Notes: generated by a model from the letters alone, not told the origin. A stretch of DNA of 9,301 bases from Clostridiales bacterium DTU023 (GCA_001512945.1 LFTF01000039.1:2497-11797); one strand, 5' to 3'; counted from the first letter of the stretch, positions 1-6,224 are shown. Translations and numbers: made by a program.

Positions 1-827
1 GCCGCGAACCCTTGATAAGGTTCGAGTTTCACCATATCCATCCCCACGGATTTAATGATCCGGTATCCGCCAATTGACGTTCCAAGCGCCATGACCAATG
101 AGCACAGAATCATCATCCAAACCGGGATGACGAATGTCTGCGCGTTCGTATACCCTTTATTGAGAAAAATACCGAGCATGAACACGGCCAAGAACTTCTG
201 ACCGTCCTGGGCGCCGTGCATAAACGCCATACCGGCTGCCGCCCCGATCTGGGCCTTCCGAAAGCCGTGGGCGAGATTGCGCCTGTCCCGGCCCGCGAAA
301 AATCTCGCGATTACCCTTGACGAAACGAATCCTGAGATAAATCCCAGGACCGACGAGATGACGAGGCCATAAAGAACCTTAACCCACTCCGACCCGTTGA
401 TGCCCGCAAAACTGTTGTTAAGCGCGATCGCGGCGCCGGAAAGCCCTGCAATCAAAGCATGGCTTTCGCTTGTAGGAATACCCAGCACGGAAGCGGCCGT
501 AGCCCATACGACAATGGCCACCATTGCCGCGCAAAGACCCACAATGCTTTTGTGCGCGTCCCCGCCGAAGTCGACCATGTTGAAAATCGTCTGCGCGACA
601 GTCGCGCTGAGCATAGTCATGAGAAAAACGCCGAGGAAATTCATCACGGCAGCCATAGCGATGGCTGCCCGGATAGACATCGCGCGCGTCGATACGGCTG
701 TAGCGATTGCGTTGGGAGCGTCTGTCCATCCGTTGACGAGAATCACACCGATTGTAAGAATCACGGTGACCGCCAGCATCGGATTCGACGTAACGTCACG
801 CAGGAAAGATATGAAATCAATTGTCAT
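1..827 (-). CDS. PiT-family inorganic phosphate transporter (3' end beyond window)
   Basis: This is a polytopic inner-membrane protein of the PiT family, which imports phosphate with a coupled cation. I translated 275 codons; the C-terminus, including the expected second 'GIPVSTTH'-type signature, lies beyond the left edge. Visible family motifs are GWTDAPNAIAT (33-43), GIPTSESHALIAG (116-128) and MHGAQDGQKF (203-212), with hydrophobic helices between them. The ATG at 827 is well fixed: an in-frame TAA lies 18 nt upstream, with no other start codon in between. The nearest Shine-Dalgarno-like GAGG is about 20 nt upstream, inside the rho 3' end, so initiation may depend on translational coupling. 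The gene starts 5 nt after the rho stop codon and is probably expressed from the rho transcript. The family assignment is firm. The ion coupled and whether a partner regulator follows cannot be seen here. Confidence 0.93.
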   Translation of the reverse strand, partial: MTIDFISFLRDVTSNPMLAVTVILTIGVILVNGWTDAPNAIATAVSTRAMSIRAAIAMAAVMNFLGVFLMTMLSATVAQTIFNMVDFGGDAHKSIVGLCAAMVAIVVWATAASVLGIPTSESHALIAGLSGAAIALNNSFAGINGSEWVKVLYGLVISSVLGFISGFVSSRVIARFFAGRDRRNLAHGFRKAQIGAAAGMAFMHGAQDGQKFLAVFMLGIFLNKGYTNAQTFVIPVWMMILCSLVMALGTSIGGYRIIKSVGMDMVKLEPYQGFA

Positions 828-832
828 GTCGT

Positions 833-2554
833 TTAGTTGTTGTTATTCCTCGCTGAAAATCCAGCACTAGCACCGTCACGCTTCGGCATGCTGCCGCGCA
901 TGGCATCGAAGAGCGATTTATCGGTCATCGATACATTGATGGACGAGATAAATTGGTCATTGTCGCGCGTCTTTAGCAACAGATTGAGTACTGTTTCTGT
1001 GACGGCTGACGTCTCAAGCTGTGAAAATGTCTTGCGTAGAATCCAGATGGCATCGAGTTCGCGTTCGGAGAGAAGTAGCTCTTCGCGTCGCGTACCTGAA
1101 CGCGTGATATCAATTGCGGGGAAGATACGTTTATCAGCCAGCTTACGGTCAAGGATGACTTCCATGTTGCCCGTTCCCTTGAACTCTTCGAAGATAACTT
1201 CATCCATCCGCGATCCGGTTTCGACGAGGGCTGTGGCCATAATCGTGAGGCTGCCACCAAATTCTATGTTCCGAGCAGCGCCGAAAAAGCGTTTGGGGCC
1301 ATAAAGCGCCCCAGGGTCGAGACCGCCAGACAGCGTCCGACCTGTGGGATTGATCGTCAGGTTATACGCGCGTCCCATTCTGGTAATACTGTCAAGCAAG
1401 ATGACAACATCGTGTCCGAGTTCGACAAGGCGCATGGCGCGCTCCAAAACCAACTCCGTGATACGGACATGATTTTCAGGTGTTTTGTCAAACGTAGAGT
1501 AGACAACTTCGCCATCGATTGACCGTTGCATATCGGTCACTTCCTCCGGACGCTCATCGATCAATAGAACGATCAGTTTTACCTCGGGATTGTTAACGGT
1601 GATCGCATTGGCGATTTTCTGCAAAAGCATTGTTTTTCCTGCTTTAGGCGGGCTAACAATCATTCCGCGCTGACCTTTGCCGATCGGGCAAACAAGGTCA
1701 ATAACGCGTGTTGACAATTCATCACGTACCGTCTCCAAGACATAGCGTTGCGTTGGATAGATCGGTGTGAGTCGGTCGAAGTGAGGGCGCCTGATCATCT
1801 TTTCAGGTGATTCCCCGTTGACCTCACGGATATAGAAAAGCGCTCTGTAGCGGTCGTTATCGCGTTGCTGACGGACGGGACCGGTCACATGGTCTCCCGT
1901 TCGAAGGTGAAAACGACGGATGTATTGCGGCGGAACATAGATGTCTTGATTGCTCTGAATGTAGTTTTCCATGCGAAGGAAGCCATAGCCTTCGGACATT
2001 ACTTCCAATACACCTGTCACGACTTCTTTTTGTTTATCGCCCTTTTGATCGGTCGCAGCTTCGTCCACGTCTCCTCCGGAGTCGAGGTCCTCATCAACGA
2101 ATTCATCGTCCACGTTGAACTCTCTCGTCCCTGTCTTTTTAGGACCGGCATTTTTTTCGGAATCCTCACCGTTATTTTCAGAACGAACCTTGCGTGACCC
2201 AGTCGTCCTTTGCTTTGTTTTGACCGGTTTTGTGGTTGATTTCTCCGATGCTTCGTCTGCCACACTCCTGACTTGTTGCGAGGTAGCAGTCGTTTTCTTG
2301 GGTGCAGGCGTTTTTGCCGGCATGTCCTCGTCTTTGTGTGACAATGCCTCTGCTGGTGCTTTGCCTTGCTCTGCCTTCGCAGACGCCTCAGCCACCGTGA
2401 GATCTGAATTGGATTCATCTGCCATGCTGACGAGAAAATCCAGCAACTGCTGCTTGGTCATGCGGCTCGTGTCTCCCGGTGTCAAAAGACCAGAGATGTG
2501 GGCGATTGCGGAAAGATCTTTTTTTGTTTTCCCGCGAAAATCAGGTTGTGCCAT
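833..2554 (-). CDS. rho: Transcription termination factor Rho
   Basis: Rho is the hexameric RNA-dependent ATPase/helicase that releases RNA from transcribing polymerase. The 573-residue protein is longer than the ~420-residue enterobacterial form because of an N-terminal extension. Order: helix-extended-loop-helix/SAP-like segment (about 13-45), a K/E/A/T-rich disordered-looking linker (46-175), a cold-shock-type RNA-binding domain (about 177-250, with SEGYGFLR and DIYVPPQYIRRF), then the RecA-like motor. Motor motifs are Walker A SPPKAGKT (301-308), LLIDERPEEV (330-339), Walker B VVILLDS (383-389), a Q-loop region around LDPGALYGPKRFFG (412-425) and FKGTGNMEVILDR (458-470). I chose the ATG at 2554 because AAAGGA sits about 6 nt upstream and MAQPDFRG reads as a natural N-terminus; the frame stays open back to a TTG at 2614, but that part looks like leader. 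The protein ends in four asparagines. Confidence 0.97.
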   Translation of the reverse strand: MAQPDFRGKTKKDLSAIAHISGLLTPGDTSRMTKQQLLDFLVSMADESNSDLTVAEASAKAEQGKAPAEALSHKDEDMPAKTPAPKKTTATSQQVRSVADEASEKSTTKPVKTKQRTTGSRKVRSENNGEDSEKNAGPKKTGTREFNVDDEFVDEDLDSGGDVDEAATDQKGDKQKEVVTGVLEVMSEGYGFLRMENYIQSNQDIYVPPQYIRRFHLRTGDHVTGPVRQQRDNDRYRALFYIREVNGESPEKMIRRPHFDRLTPIYPTQRYVLETVRDELSTRVIDLVCPIGKGQRGMIVSPPKAGKTMLLQKIANAITVNNPEVKLIVLLIDERPEEVTDMQRSIDGEVVYSTFDKTPENHVRITELVLERAMRLVELGHDVVILLDSITRMGRAYNLTINPTGRTLSGGLDPGALYGPKRFFGAARNIEFGGSLTIMATALVETGSRMDEVIFEEFKGTGNMEVILDRKLADKRIFPAIDITRSGTRREELLLSERELDAIWILRKTFSQLETSAVTETVLNLLLKTRDNDQFISSINVSMTDKSLFDAMRGSMPKRDGASAGFSARNNNN

Positions 2555-2633
2555 AAAATTTCCTTTTCTCAATTGTTGTTGATAGTTACCCCGACAGTGC
2601 GGAATTATGTTCAATTACAGAGTTGGATGGCTC

Positions 2634-2660
2634 CTATGCCAGCCAGATGTTATCCGTCAT
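2634..2660 (-). CDS. Possible 8-codon leader peptide in the rho 5' leader
   Basis: Within the predicted rho leader there is an ATG-initiated reading frame encoding MTDNIWLA followed by TAG. A GAGGG lies 10 nt upstream of its ATG, a slightly long but usable Shine-Dalgarno spacing. The end of this frame overlaps a small potential hairpin, TGGCT/AGCCA with an 8-nt loop (2628-2645). The E. coli rho gene has a leader peptide (rhoL) and is autoregulated by attenuation in its leader. Whether this unrelated short frame plays such a role is inference. An 8-codon frame can easily arise by chance. Confidence 0.25.
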   Translation of the reverse strand: MTDNIWLA

Positions 2661-2744
2661 ATGGATTTTTCCCTCTTGGAAATCTAGATTAATCCCAATT
2701 ACAGCCCAGCTGGAGCGTCAAAGACGGCTACCGTTCTATTTCAA

Positions 2745-2755
2745 GGACATTGTCC
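2745..2755. repeat. Inverted repeat in the initially transcribed region of rho
   Basis: GGACA and TGTCC arms flank one central base, an 11-bp near-perfect palindrome. Relative to the predicted start site near 2765 it lies at about +10 to +20. This suits either an operator or a small 5' RNA structure. No known operator family was recognised. Confidence 0.35.
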
Positions 2756-2771
2756 CAAGGGGATCGGTGAA

Positions 2772-2800
2772 AGTATAAGACAAACATCATAGCCCGTCAA
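2772..2800 (-). promoter_or_regulatory. Sigma-A-type promoter of rho
   Basis: On the minus strand TTGACG (2800-2795) and TATACT (2777-2772) are separated by exactly 17 bp, five of six matches to each consensus hexamer. The -35 box begins 12 bp after the mreB stop codon, and there is no obvious terminator between mreB and rho. rho can therefore be transcribed both from here and by read-through from mreB. The expected start is near 2765, giving a leader of about 210 nt before the rho ATG. Confidence 0.75.
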
Positions 2801-2811
2801 CTCTTGGCTTA

Positions 2812-3822
2812 TCAGAATCCGGCAATGTCTGCGTGCTCGTTCATGATGTTGAGCGCAATGCCCGTGCCGATCGCGACACAAGACACAGGATCCTCGGCTA
2901 CAATAACTTCAATGCCGACACGCGTGGCAAGCATTCGGTCGAGCCCGTATAATAGCGACCCTCCACCCGTCATCACAATACCGCGCTGACTTAAATCCGC
3001 CATCAATTCAGGCGGTGTCTGTTCCAAAACGGAATGGATGGCCTCGAAAATCGCGCTGACCGGCTCTTCCAGTGCTTCAAGCATCTCGGTCGAACTAATC
3101 GTCAGTATAGCGGGCATGCCCGTGATGAGATTTCTCCCACGCACCTCCATGGTCAACTCTTCTTCTCGCGGATAGGCGCATCCGATATTAATTTTCAACT
3201 CTTCCGCCGTCAGCTCCCCGATCAGCACATTGTGCCTTCGTCGAATGTACCGGATGATCGCTTCGTCAAACTTGTCACCCGCGACCTTGGTCGATGTGTC
3301 CACGACCGGACGGCACAGCGAAATGACAGCGATGTCGGTTGTGCCACCGCCGATGTCAATGATCATGCTACCGGAGGCTTGGGTAATATCGATCCCTGCT
3401 CCGATTGCGGACGCGATCGGTTCTCGTATAAGAAATACTTCGCGCGCGCCTGCGTGACGGCAAGCATCTTCGACAGCCTTTTGCTCGACGGGTGTAATCA
3501 CTCCGGGAACGGAGACCACAATAGTCGGTTTAAAATAGCGAACAAAAAATCCCGTGTTGACGCGGCTGATGAATTCTTTAAGCATGATTTCAGTGACCTG
3601 AAAATCAGAGATAACGCCTTCGCGCAGTGGACGGATAGCTTTAACGATATCCGGTGTGCGGCCAAGCATAAGGCTGGCGCGCTCGCCAACAGCGAGGACA
3701 CGTCCTGTTCGGCTGTTGACCGCGACAACGGATGGTTCCCTTAATACGATGCCGCGTCCTTCAACATAAATGAGAACAGTTGCTGTTCCCAAATCAATAC
3801 CAATATTTAAGCCAAGACCCAT
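2812..3822 (-). CDS. mreB: MreB/Mbl-family rod-shape actin homologue
   Basis: MreB-family proteins are bacterial actins that form membrane-associated filaments and direct lateral cell-wall synthesis. The 336 residues are the usual family length. The ATPase fold motifs are all present: phosphate-1 IGIDLGTATVLIYV (7-20), connecting region EPIASAIGAG (134-143), phosphate-2 IIDIGGGTTDIAVIS (154-168), and adenosine loop GIVMTGGGSLLYGLDRML (281-298). The ATG at 3822 has a GGTAGG a few bases upstream, and the N-terminus aligns with the family. No mreC or mreD follows; instead the next gene is rho with its own promoter. This orphan setting fits an Mbl- or MreBH-like paralogue as well as MreB proper, and sequence reading alone does not separate them. 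The symbol stands for the family. No key residue is missing. Confidence 0.94.
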   Translation of the reverse strand: MGLGLNIGIDLGTATVLIYVEGRGIVLREPSVVAVNSRTGRVLAVGERASLMLGRTPDIVKAIRPLREGVISDFQVTEIMLKEFISRVNTGFFVRYFKPTIVVSVPGVITPVEQKAVEDACRHAGAREVFLIREPIASAIGAGIDITQASGSMIIDIGGGTTDIAVISLCRPVVDTSTKVAGDKFDEAIIRYIRRRHNVLIGELTAEELKINIGCAYPREEELTMEVRGRNLITGMPAILTISSTEMLEALEEPVSAIFEAIHSVLEQTPPELMADLSQRGIVMTGGGSLLYGLDRMLATRVGIEVIVAEDPVSCVAIGTGIALNIMNEHADIAGF

Positions 3823-3839
3823 GTAACCTACCGACCAAA

Positions 3840-3869
3840 ATAATAATCAAATTTTTACGCCACAAACAA
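3840..3869 (-). promoter_or_regulatory. Candidate promoter of mreB
   Basis: TTGTTT (3869-3864) and TATTAT (3845-3840) are separated by 18 bp on the minus strand. This would give a very short leader of about 13 nt that still includes the ribosome-binding site. The match is modest and the region is A/T-rich, so chance is a real alternative. Confidence 0.35.
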
Positions 3870-3931
3870 TCCGCCGCGCACTTCATCTGATGCCGCGAAC
3901 CTGTCGACGCAACCTCTGAACTGCTTTTAAA

Positions 3932-3960
3932 TTGTCCCACTTACGGTGTCATGATACAAT
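3932..3960 (+). promoter_or_regulatory. Sigma-A-type promoter (extended -10) of the TraX-like gene
   Basis: TTGTCC (3932-3937) and TACAAT (3955-3960) are 17 bp apart, and a TG one base before the -10 box gives an extended -10 element. The predicted start is near 3967, leaving a leader of about 97 nt before the GTG at 4064. The leader contains small potential hairpins, GGAGA/TCTCC and CGCTC/GAGCG (about 4006-4026), of unknown significance. Confidence 0.65.
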
Positions 3961-4063
3961 AGATCGACGACAGGGGCAAGGATTTTCGCTCAGTCAGGAA
4001 GTGGGAGAAAGTCTCCGCTCCGAGCGTTTCCATTTTGCCTTTCATGGTTAACAGAGGCAACTC

Positions 4064-4918
4064 GTGATTAAACTCAGCGGCTATATTCTCACGGTATTTT
4101 TCCTCACGGGTGTCTTCTTCTCTGCCTCGATTCCGTCTACGATCGCCTACCTCTCCCTGCTTTCAGGTCACTTTGCATTCGCGCTGTTCGCTGTACTCAT
4201 CGCGCGTGGCGCAAGGCGGACAAGCAACCATTTCCTCTATTTCACCCGCCTCCTTGCTACGGCTCTGGCAACTGAAATTATTTTGATTATCGCTGTTAAA
4301 AAAATCGGAATTTATATCGACACGCGTAATGTGCTCTTCACGTACGCCGCGTCGCTTGCGCTAATCGCGGGAATTGCCATGGCAATCGGCTGTTATCATG
4401 ATCTAGTCGCACATGCCGTCCCCGCAGGGGGCGGGTTAACAAAGAAAGAACTGTTCGGTGTTCCCGTGAATCCAGGCAATTACCGTATAGCGCCTATTCA
4501 GGGACTTGTCATTGGCCTTGCAACTGCGGGACTTGCCGTCTTTGTGACGATCTATTTCCGTTTTGCGTATGGCCTCTACGGTCTTCTTTTCGTTCTGCTC
4601 GTGTTTATCGCGATGCGCGATGACTCCCTGTCATCTTCGGTTATCCTCAAACGGTCTGTATACAACAACGGCAAATCGTTTACGCGAACGATTTCATATG
4701 TGACTGCGCTTACTGTGGTCTTTTTAAGTCTGACCCTCTTGTCTGGCAGCTTGCGCGCCCTATTCTCGCTCAACTACCTTGTCGCGATTCCGGCTATTCT
4801 CGCGGCGGCGGGCCTGCCCGAAACTCCGCGCCCACCCACGCCGTTTCAACGATGGTTGTCCTACGCCACACTACCCATCGCCATCGGGTTCATGTCCCTC
4901 ATTCGTTTCCTACTGTAA
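4064..4918 (+). CDS. TraX-like multi-pass membrane protein
   Basis: This 284-residue protein is almost entirely hydrophobic, with about eight or nine predicted membrane helices: roughly 7-25, 33-49, 63-78, 92-110, 146-165, 168-184, 208-227, 237-250 and 266-284. The N-terminal third resembles the TraX/acyltransferase-like family: a GHFAFALFAVLIARG helix (35-49) followed by RRTSN, a Y..RLL run (59-64), a helix with an internal glutamate (E71), then NVLFT (89-93). The closing segment LSYATLPIAIGFMSLIRFLL (265-284) sits where TraX members have their last helix. TraX is known from pilin N-acetylation in F plasmids, but chromosomal clostridial members have no established role, so no substrate is proposed. 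The GTG start has AGAGG at good spacing (6-8 nt). It has its own promoter, is divergent from mreB and stands alone. Confidence 0.62.
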   Translation: MIKLSGYILTVFFLTGVFFSASIPSTIAYLSLLSGHFAFALFAVLIARGARRTSNHFLYFTRLLATALATEIILIIAVKKIGIYIDTRNVLFTYAASLALIAGIAMAIGCYHDLVAHAVPAGGGLTKKELFGVPVNPGNYRIAPIQGLVIGLATAGLAVFVTIYFRFAYGLYGLLFVLLVFIAMRDDSLSSSVILKRSVYNNGKSFTRTISYVTALTVVFLSLTLLSGSLRALFSLNYLVAIPAILAAAGLPETPRPPTPFQRWLSYATLPIAIGFMSLIRFLL

Positions 4919-4943
4919 TTTCGCATTCGATTCCCCAAAATAA

Positions 4944-4977
4944 CAAAACCCCTGAGCATTTTGTCTCAGAGGTTTTG
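4944..4977. terminator. Bidirectional intrinsic terminator between the TraX-like gene and tRNA-Ser
   Basis: The stem pairs 4944-4956 with 4965-4977: 12 base pairs, one C/A mismatch and an 8-nt loop. It lies 26 nt after the TraX-like stop codon and 20 nt after the tRNA 3' end on the opposite strand. The minus-strand product ends in a T-rich tract (TTTTGTTATTTT), a classic tail; the plus-strand tail is the TTTT within the stem, so termination is probably stronger for the tRNA transcript. Confidence 0.8.
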
Positions 4978-4996
4978 TATGTGCGTCGTTAGACCA

Positions 4997-5088
4997 TGGC
5001 GGAGGGCAAGAGATTCGAACTCTCGGTACCCTTATGGGGCACACGCGATTTCCAGTCGCGCTCCTTCAGCCAACTCGGACAACCCTCC
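4997..5088 (-). tRNA. tRNA-Ser(GGA)
   Basis: The minus strand folds into a class II tRNA of 92 nt including an encoded CCA. The acceptor stem GGAGGGT pairs with GCCCTCC (last pair a T-G wobble), discriminator G. The anticodon stem CGCGA/TCGCG carries the loop CTGGAAA, anticodon GGA (plus-strand 5051-5053), reading serine UCC and UCU codons. The long variable arm (GTGCCC...GGGTAC) is typical of tRNA-Ser, and the T arm has the usual TTCGAAT loop. It is a single tRNA with its own strong promoter and terminator. Confidence 0.97.
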
Positions 5089-5166
5089 AAGTCTTTTGCA
5101 GCAAATCCTATTTTTCACGAAAACCGTATAAAACGAACTCACCGGACGCCATTTGGAGCAATGGGA

Positions 5167-5196
5167 ATTGTAACACTACCGTTGAAACCTTGTCAA
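5167..5196 (-). promoter_or_regulatory. Strong promoter of tRNA-Ser
   Basis: A perfect TTGACA (5196-5191) and TACAAT (5172-5167) are separated by 18 bp on the minus strand, with TG one base upstream of the -10 box. The predicted start is near 5160, leaving a leader of about 70 nt before the mature tRNA 5' end at 5088, which would be removed by RNase P. Confidence 0.8.
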
Positions 5197-5199
5197 CGC

Positions 5200-5231
5200 A
5201 ACAGACCCGGGGCACCACTCCCGGGTCTGTT
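5200..5231. repeat. Perfect 12-bp inverted repeat (hairpin) next to the tRNA-Ser promoter
   Basis: The arms AACAGACCCGGG (5200-5211) and CCCGGGTCTGTT (5220-5231) are perfectly complementary around an 8-nt loop. The structure is G/C-rich enough to be a terminator, but neither strand has a true T-run after it. It lies 3 bp upstream of the tRNA -35 box, so it may insulate the tRNA from transcription entering from upstream, or end a small transcript on the minus strand. Confidence 0.6.
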
Positions 5232-5370
5232 CATCAATTGGAGGAGAAAGTATGAAATGAGTTCCTAACACTCATGACAACATCTGTATTGTAACGGGCA
5301 TTGATTGCCAACTTGATAATCAAGTGTGAATAAACAAATAACATTTTATTAGTATTGGCTTTTTATGAAA
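5232..5370. other. Intergenic stretch with an orphan Shine-Dalgarno sequence
   Basis: The gene-free region 5089-5429 contains the tRNA promoter, the 12-bp hairpin, this stretch and the upstream gene's terminator. Here the plus strand shows GGAGGAG (5240-5246) placed ideally before ATG AAA TGA (5252-5260), a two-codon frame that overlaps ATG AGT TCC TAA (5257-5268). No longer frame follows. Read on the minus strand the same bases give a pyrimidine-rich CTTTCTCCTCC. I see no recognisable RNA family; the small SRP RNA, often near tadA in related genomes, was looked for and not found. Confidence 0.4.
5311..5325. repeat. 15-bp palindrome, possible operator
   Basis: ACTTGAT and ATCAAGT flank a central A: a perfect 7-bp inverted repeat. 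A minus-strand TACAAT at 5293-5288 lies 17 bp away, so the palindrome would cover the -35 position of a promoter reading towards the 12-bp hairpin. No downstream gene other than tRNA-Ser is evident, and the regulator family is unknown. Confidence 0.4.
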
Positions 5371-5396
5371 TAAAAAGGCCCGTTTGTCACGAGCCT
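5371..5396 (-). terminator. Intrinsic terminator of the zinc-ribbon membrane protein gene
   Basis: On the minus strand AGGCTCG (5396-5390) pairs with CGGGCCT (5382-5376) around a 7-nt loop, with one G-T wobble, and TTTTTAT follows directly. It starts about 33 nt after the stop codon of the upstream gene and is a standard Rho-independent terminator. Confidence 0.88.
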
Positions 5397-5429
5397 GTCA
5401 TATTAACAAAAATAGTCTATCCTGATCGT

Positions 5430-6152
5430 CTAATCCAATTTTTTTATCGCACCCGGCAAAAGAGCGCTTTCGTCTGCCGGCGTTTTAATCAAATAGCCCC
5501 CTCCGGGAGTCGCGATCCGCAGTGTCACTGGTTTTTTGGTCGCCTTGAATGATGTGTCTTTGAGCTCGAGAACATCAGTCCGTATGCCGCAATAAATATT
5601 GAAGAGATCGATGCTCTCCTCCACAGTGATCGCCGCGGGCAGCACGATGATAACATCGGTGCTAGTCATCCCCTCCACAGTAATATCCTTTGTTTTATCA
5701 AAAGTCAGAGGAAGTTCTATCGCAAATTGATCCGTAATTTCCGTCTGTTGCCTGTCACGTTTCGCGGTCATCGGAAAAGTAACGGCCAGGAAAATACCGA
5801 CCACAGCCACGGCGATTGCCACAAATAGCACGATGTTTTTCATCGGAATTTTGAGTGAAGGTACCTTGGTCTCGGGAAGAACATAATCATCTTTCTCCAC
5901 GGGCGCGCTTATGGCAGCTTTCGGTGCTGCAACGATAGGACCGCGCTGCATCTGGGAAGGGAAAAGAGATGGCCCCTCGTATGGCGGTTGCTTGTCGTTA
6001 GGGAATGTAAATTCTTCCGGGTGCTCTTCCGCTCGGAACGCGTCAGTGTTATCAAAAACGCAATCACAAAATAGGCAGTGGCCTTTGGGCATGCCCGGAT
6101 CAAGAAAAAGGATAGATCCGCAGTTAATGCAACGTCCTTGTTTAAGTGCCAT
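5430..6152 (-). CDS. Zinc-ribbon, single-pass membrane protein of unknown function
   Basis: I do not recognise a named family. The 240 residues divide clearly. An N-terminal zinc ribbon has CxxC at C8/C11 and C26/C29, with an extra C31; it is followed by an acidic then proline-rich linker (about 35-100). One membrane helix lies at about 105-127 (IVLFVAIAVAVVGIFLAV), followed by a basic KRDR. The C-terminal domain (130-240) is rich in beta-prone segments and contains one cysteine (C188) and a GGGYLI stretch. With a cytoplasmic zinc ribbon the C-terminal domain would lie outside the membrane, although the KRDR after the helix weakens that topology prediction. The ATG at 6152 is placed right before the zinc ribbon, but its Shine-Dalgarno is weak (a GAG-rich stretch). 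The gene has its own promoter and terminator, so it is monocistronic. Signalling or envelope sensing is possible but unproven. Confidence 0.8.
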   Translation of the reverse strand: MALKQGRCINCGSILFLDPGMPKGHCLFCDCVFDNTDAFRAEEHPEEFTFPNDKQPPYEGPSLFPSQMQRGPIVAAPKAAISAPVEKDDYVLPETKVPSLKIPMKNIVLFVAIAVAVVGIFLAVTFPMTAKRDRQQTEITDQFAIELPLTFDKTKDITVEGMTSTDVIIVLPAAITVEESIDLFNIYCGIRTDVLELKDTSFKATKKPVTLRIATPGGGYLIKTPADESALLPGAIKKLD

Positions 6153-6188
6153 CGATTGTTCTCAACTCTCTCGTATCATAGTTTGATT

Positions 6189-6208
6189 CCGGAACACTCA
6201 GGTTCCAG
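6189..6208 (-). repeat. Hairpin at the 5' end of the zinc-ribbon gene transcript
   Basis: GTTCCGG and the CTGGAAC arm pair around a 6-nt loop with one wobble, and pairing can extend further outward past a mismatch. With the predicted start near 6218 the hairpin would occupy about +10 to +30 of the mRNA, where it could stabilise the message. An operator role is also possible. Confidence 0.4.
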
Positions 6209-6224
6209 GAATATAGTTCAGATT

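Noticed and set aside
397..870. Plus-strand open frame over the phosphate transporter gene
   Set aside because: It lies antisense to the clearly identified PiT gene and has no family motifs; it is a shadow of the coding strand. The same holds for the frame at 459-836.
2555..2614. Rho starting at the TTG at 2614
   Set aside because: The 20 extra residues lack a Shine-Dalgarno sequence and do not resemble Rho. The ATG at 2554 has AAAGGA at good spacing.
3034..3744. 236-codon plus-strand open frame inside mreB
   Set aside because: It is long but lies wholly antisense to mreB, whose motifs are complete. Its composition is that of an unread strand, and no ribosome-binding site was noted.
4996..5268. 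90-codon plus-strand frame near tRNA-Ser
   Set aside because: It starts by reading through the antisense of a confident tRNA gene and then crosses its promoter and the hairpin, so it is not a credible protein gene.
5089..5429. Small SRP RNA gene near tadA
   Set aside because: This RNA often lies close to tadA and tRNA-Ser in related genomes, but its conserved GGAAG/GCAGC hairpin core is absent on both strands.
6192..6205. LexA (SOS) box in the leader of the zinc-ribbon gene
   Set aside because: The GAAC and GTTC arms are six bases apart, whereas the Gram-positive LexA site has four.
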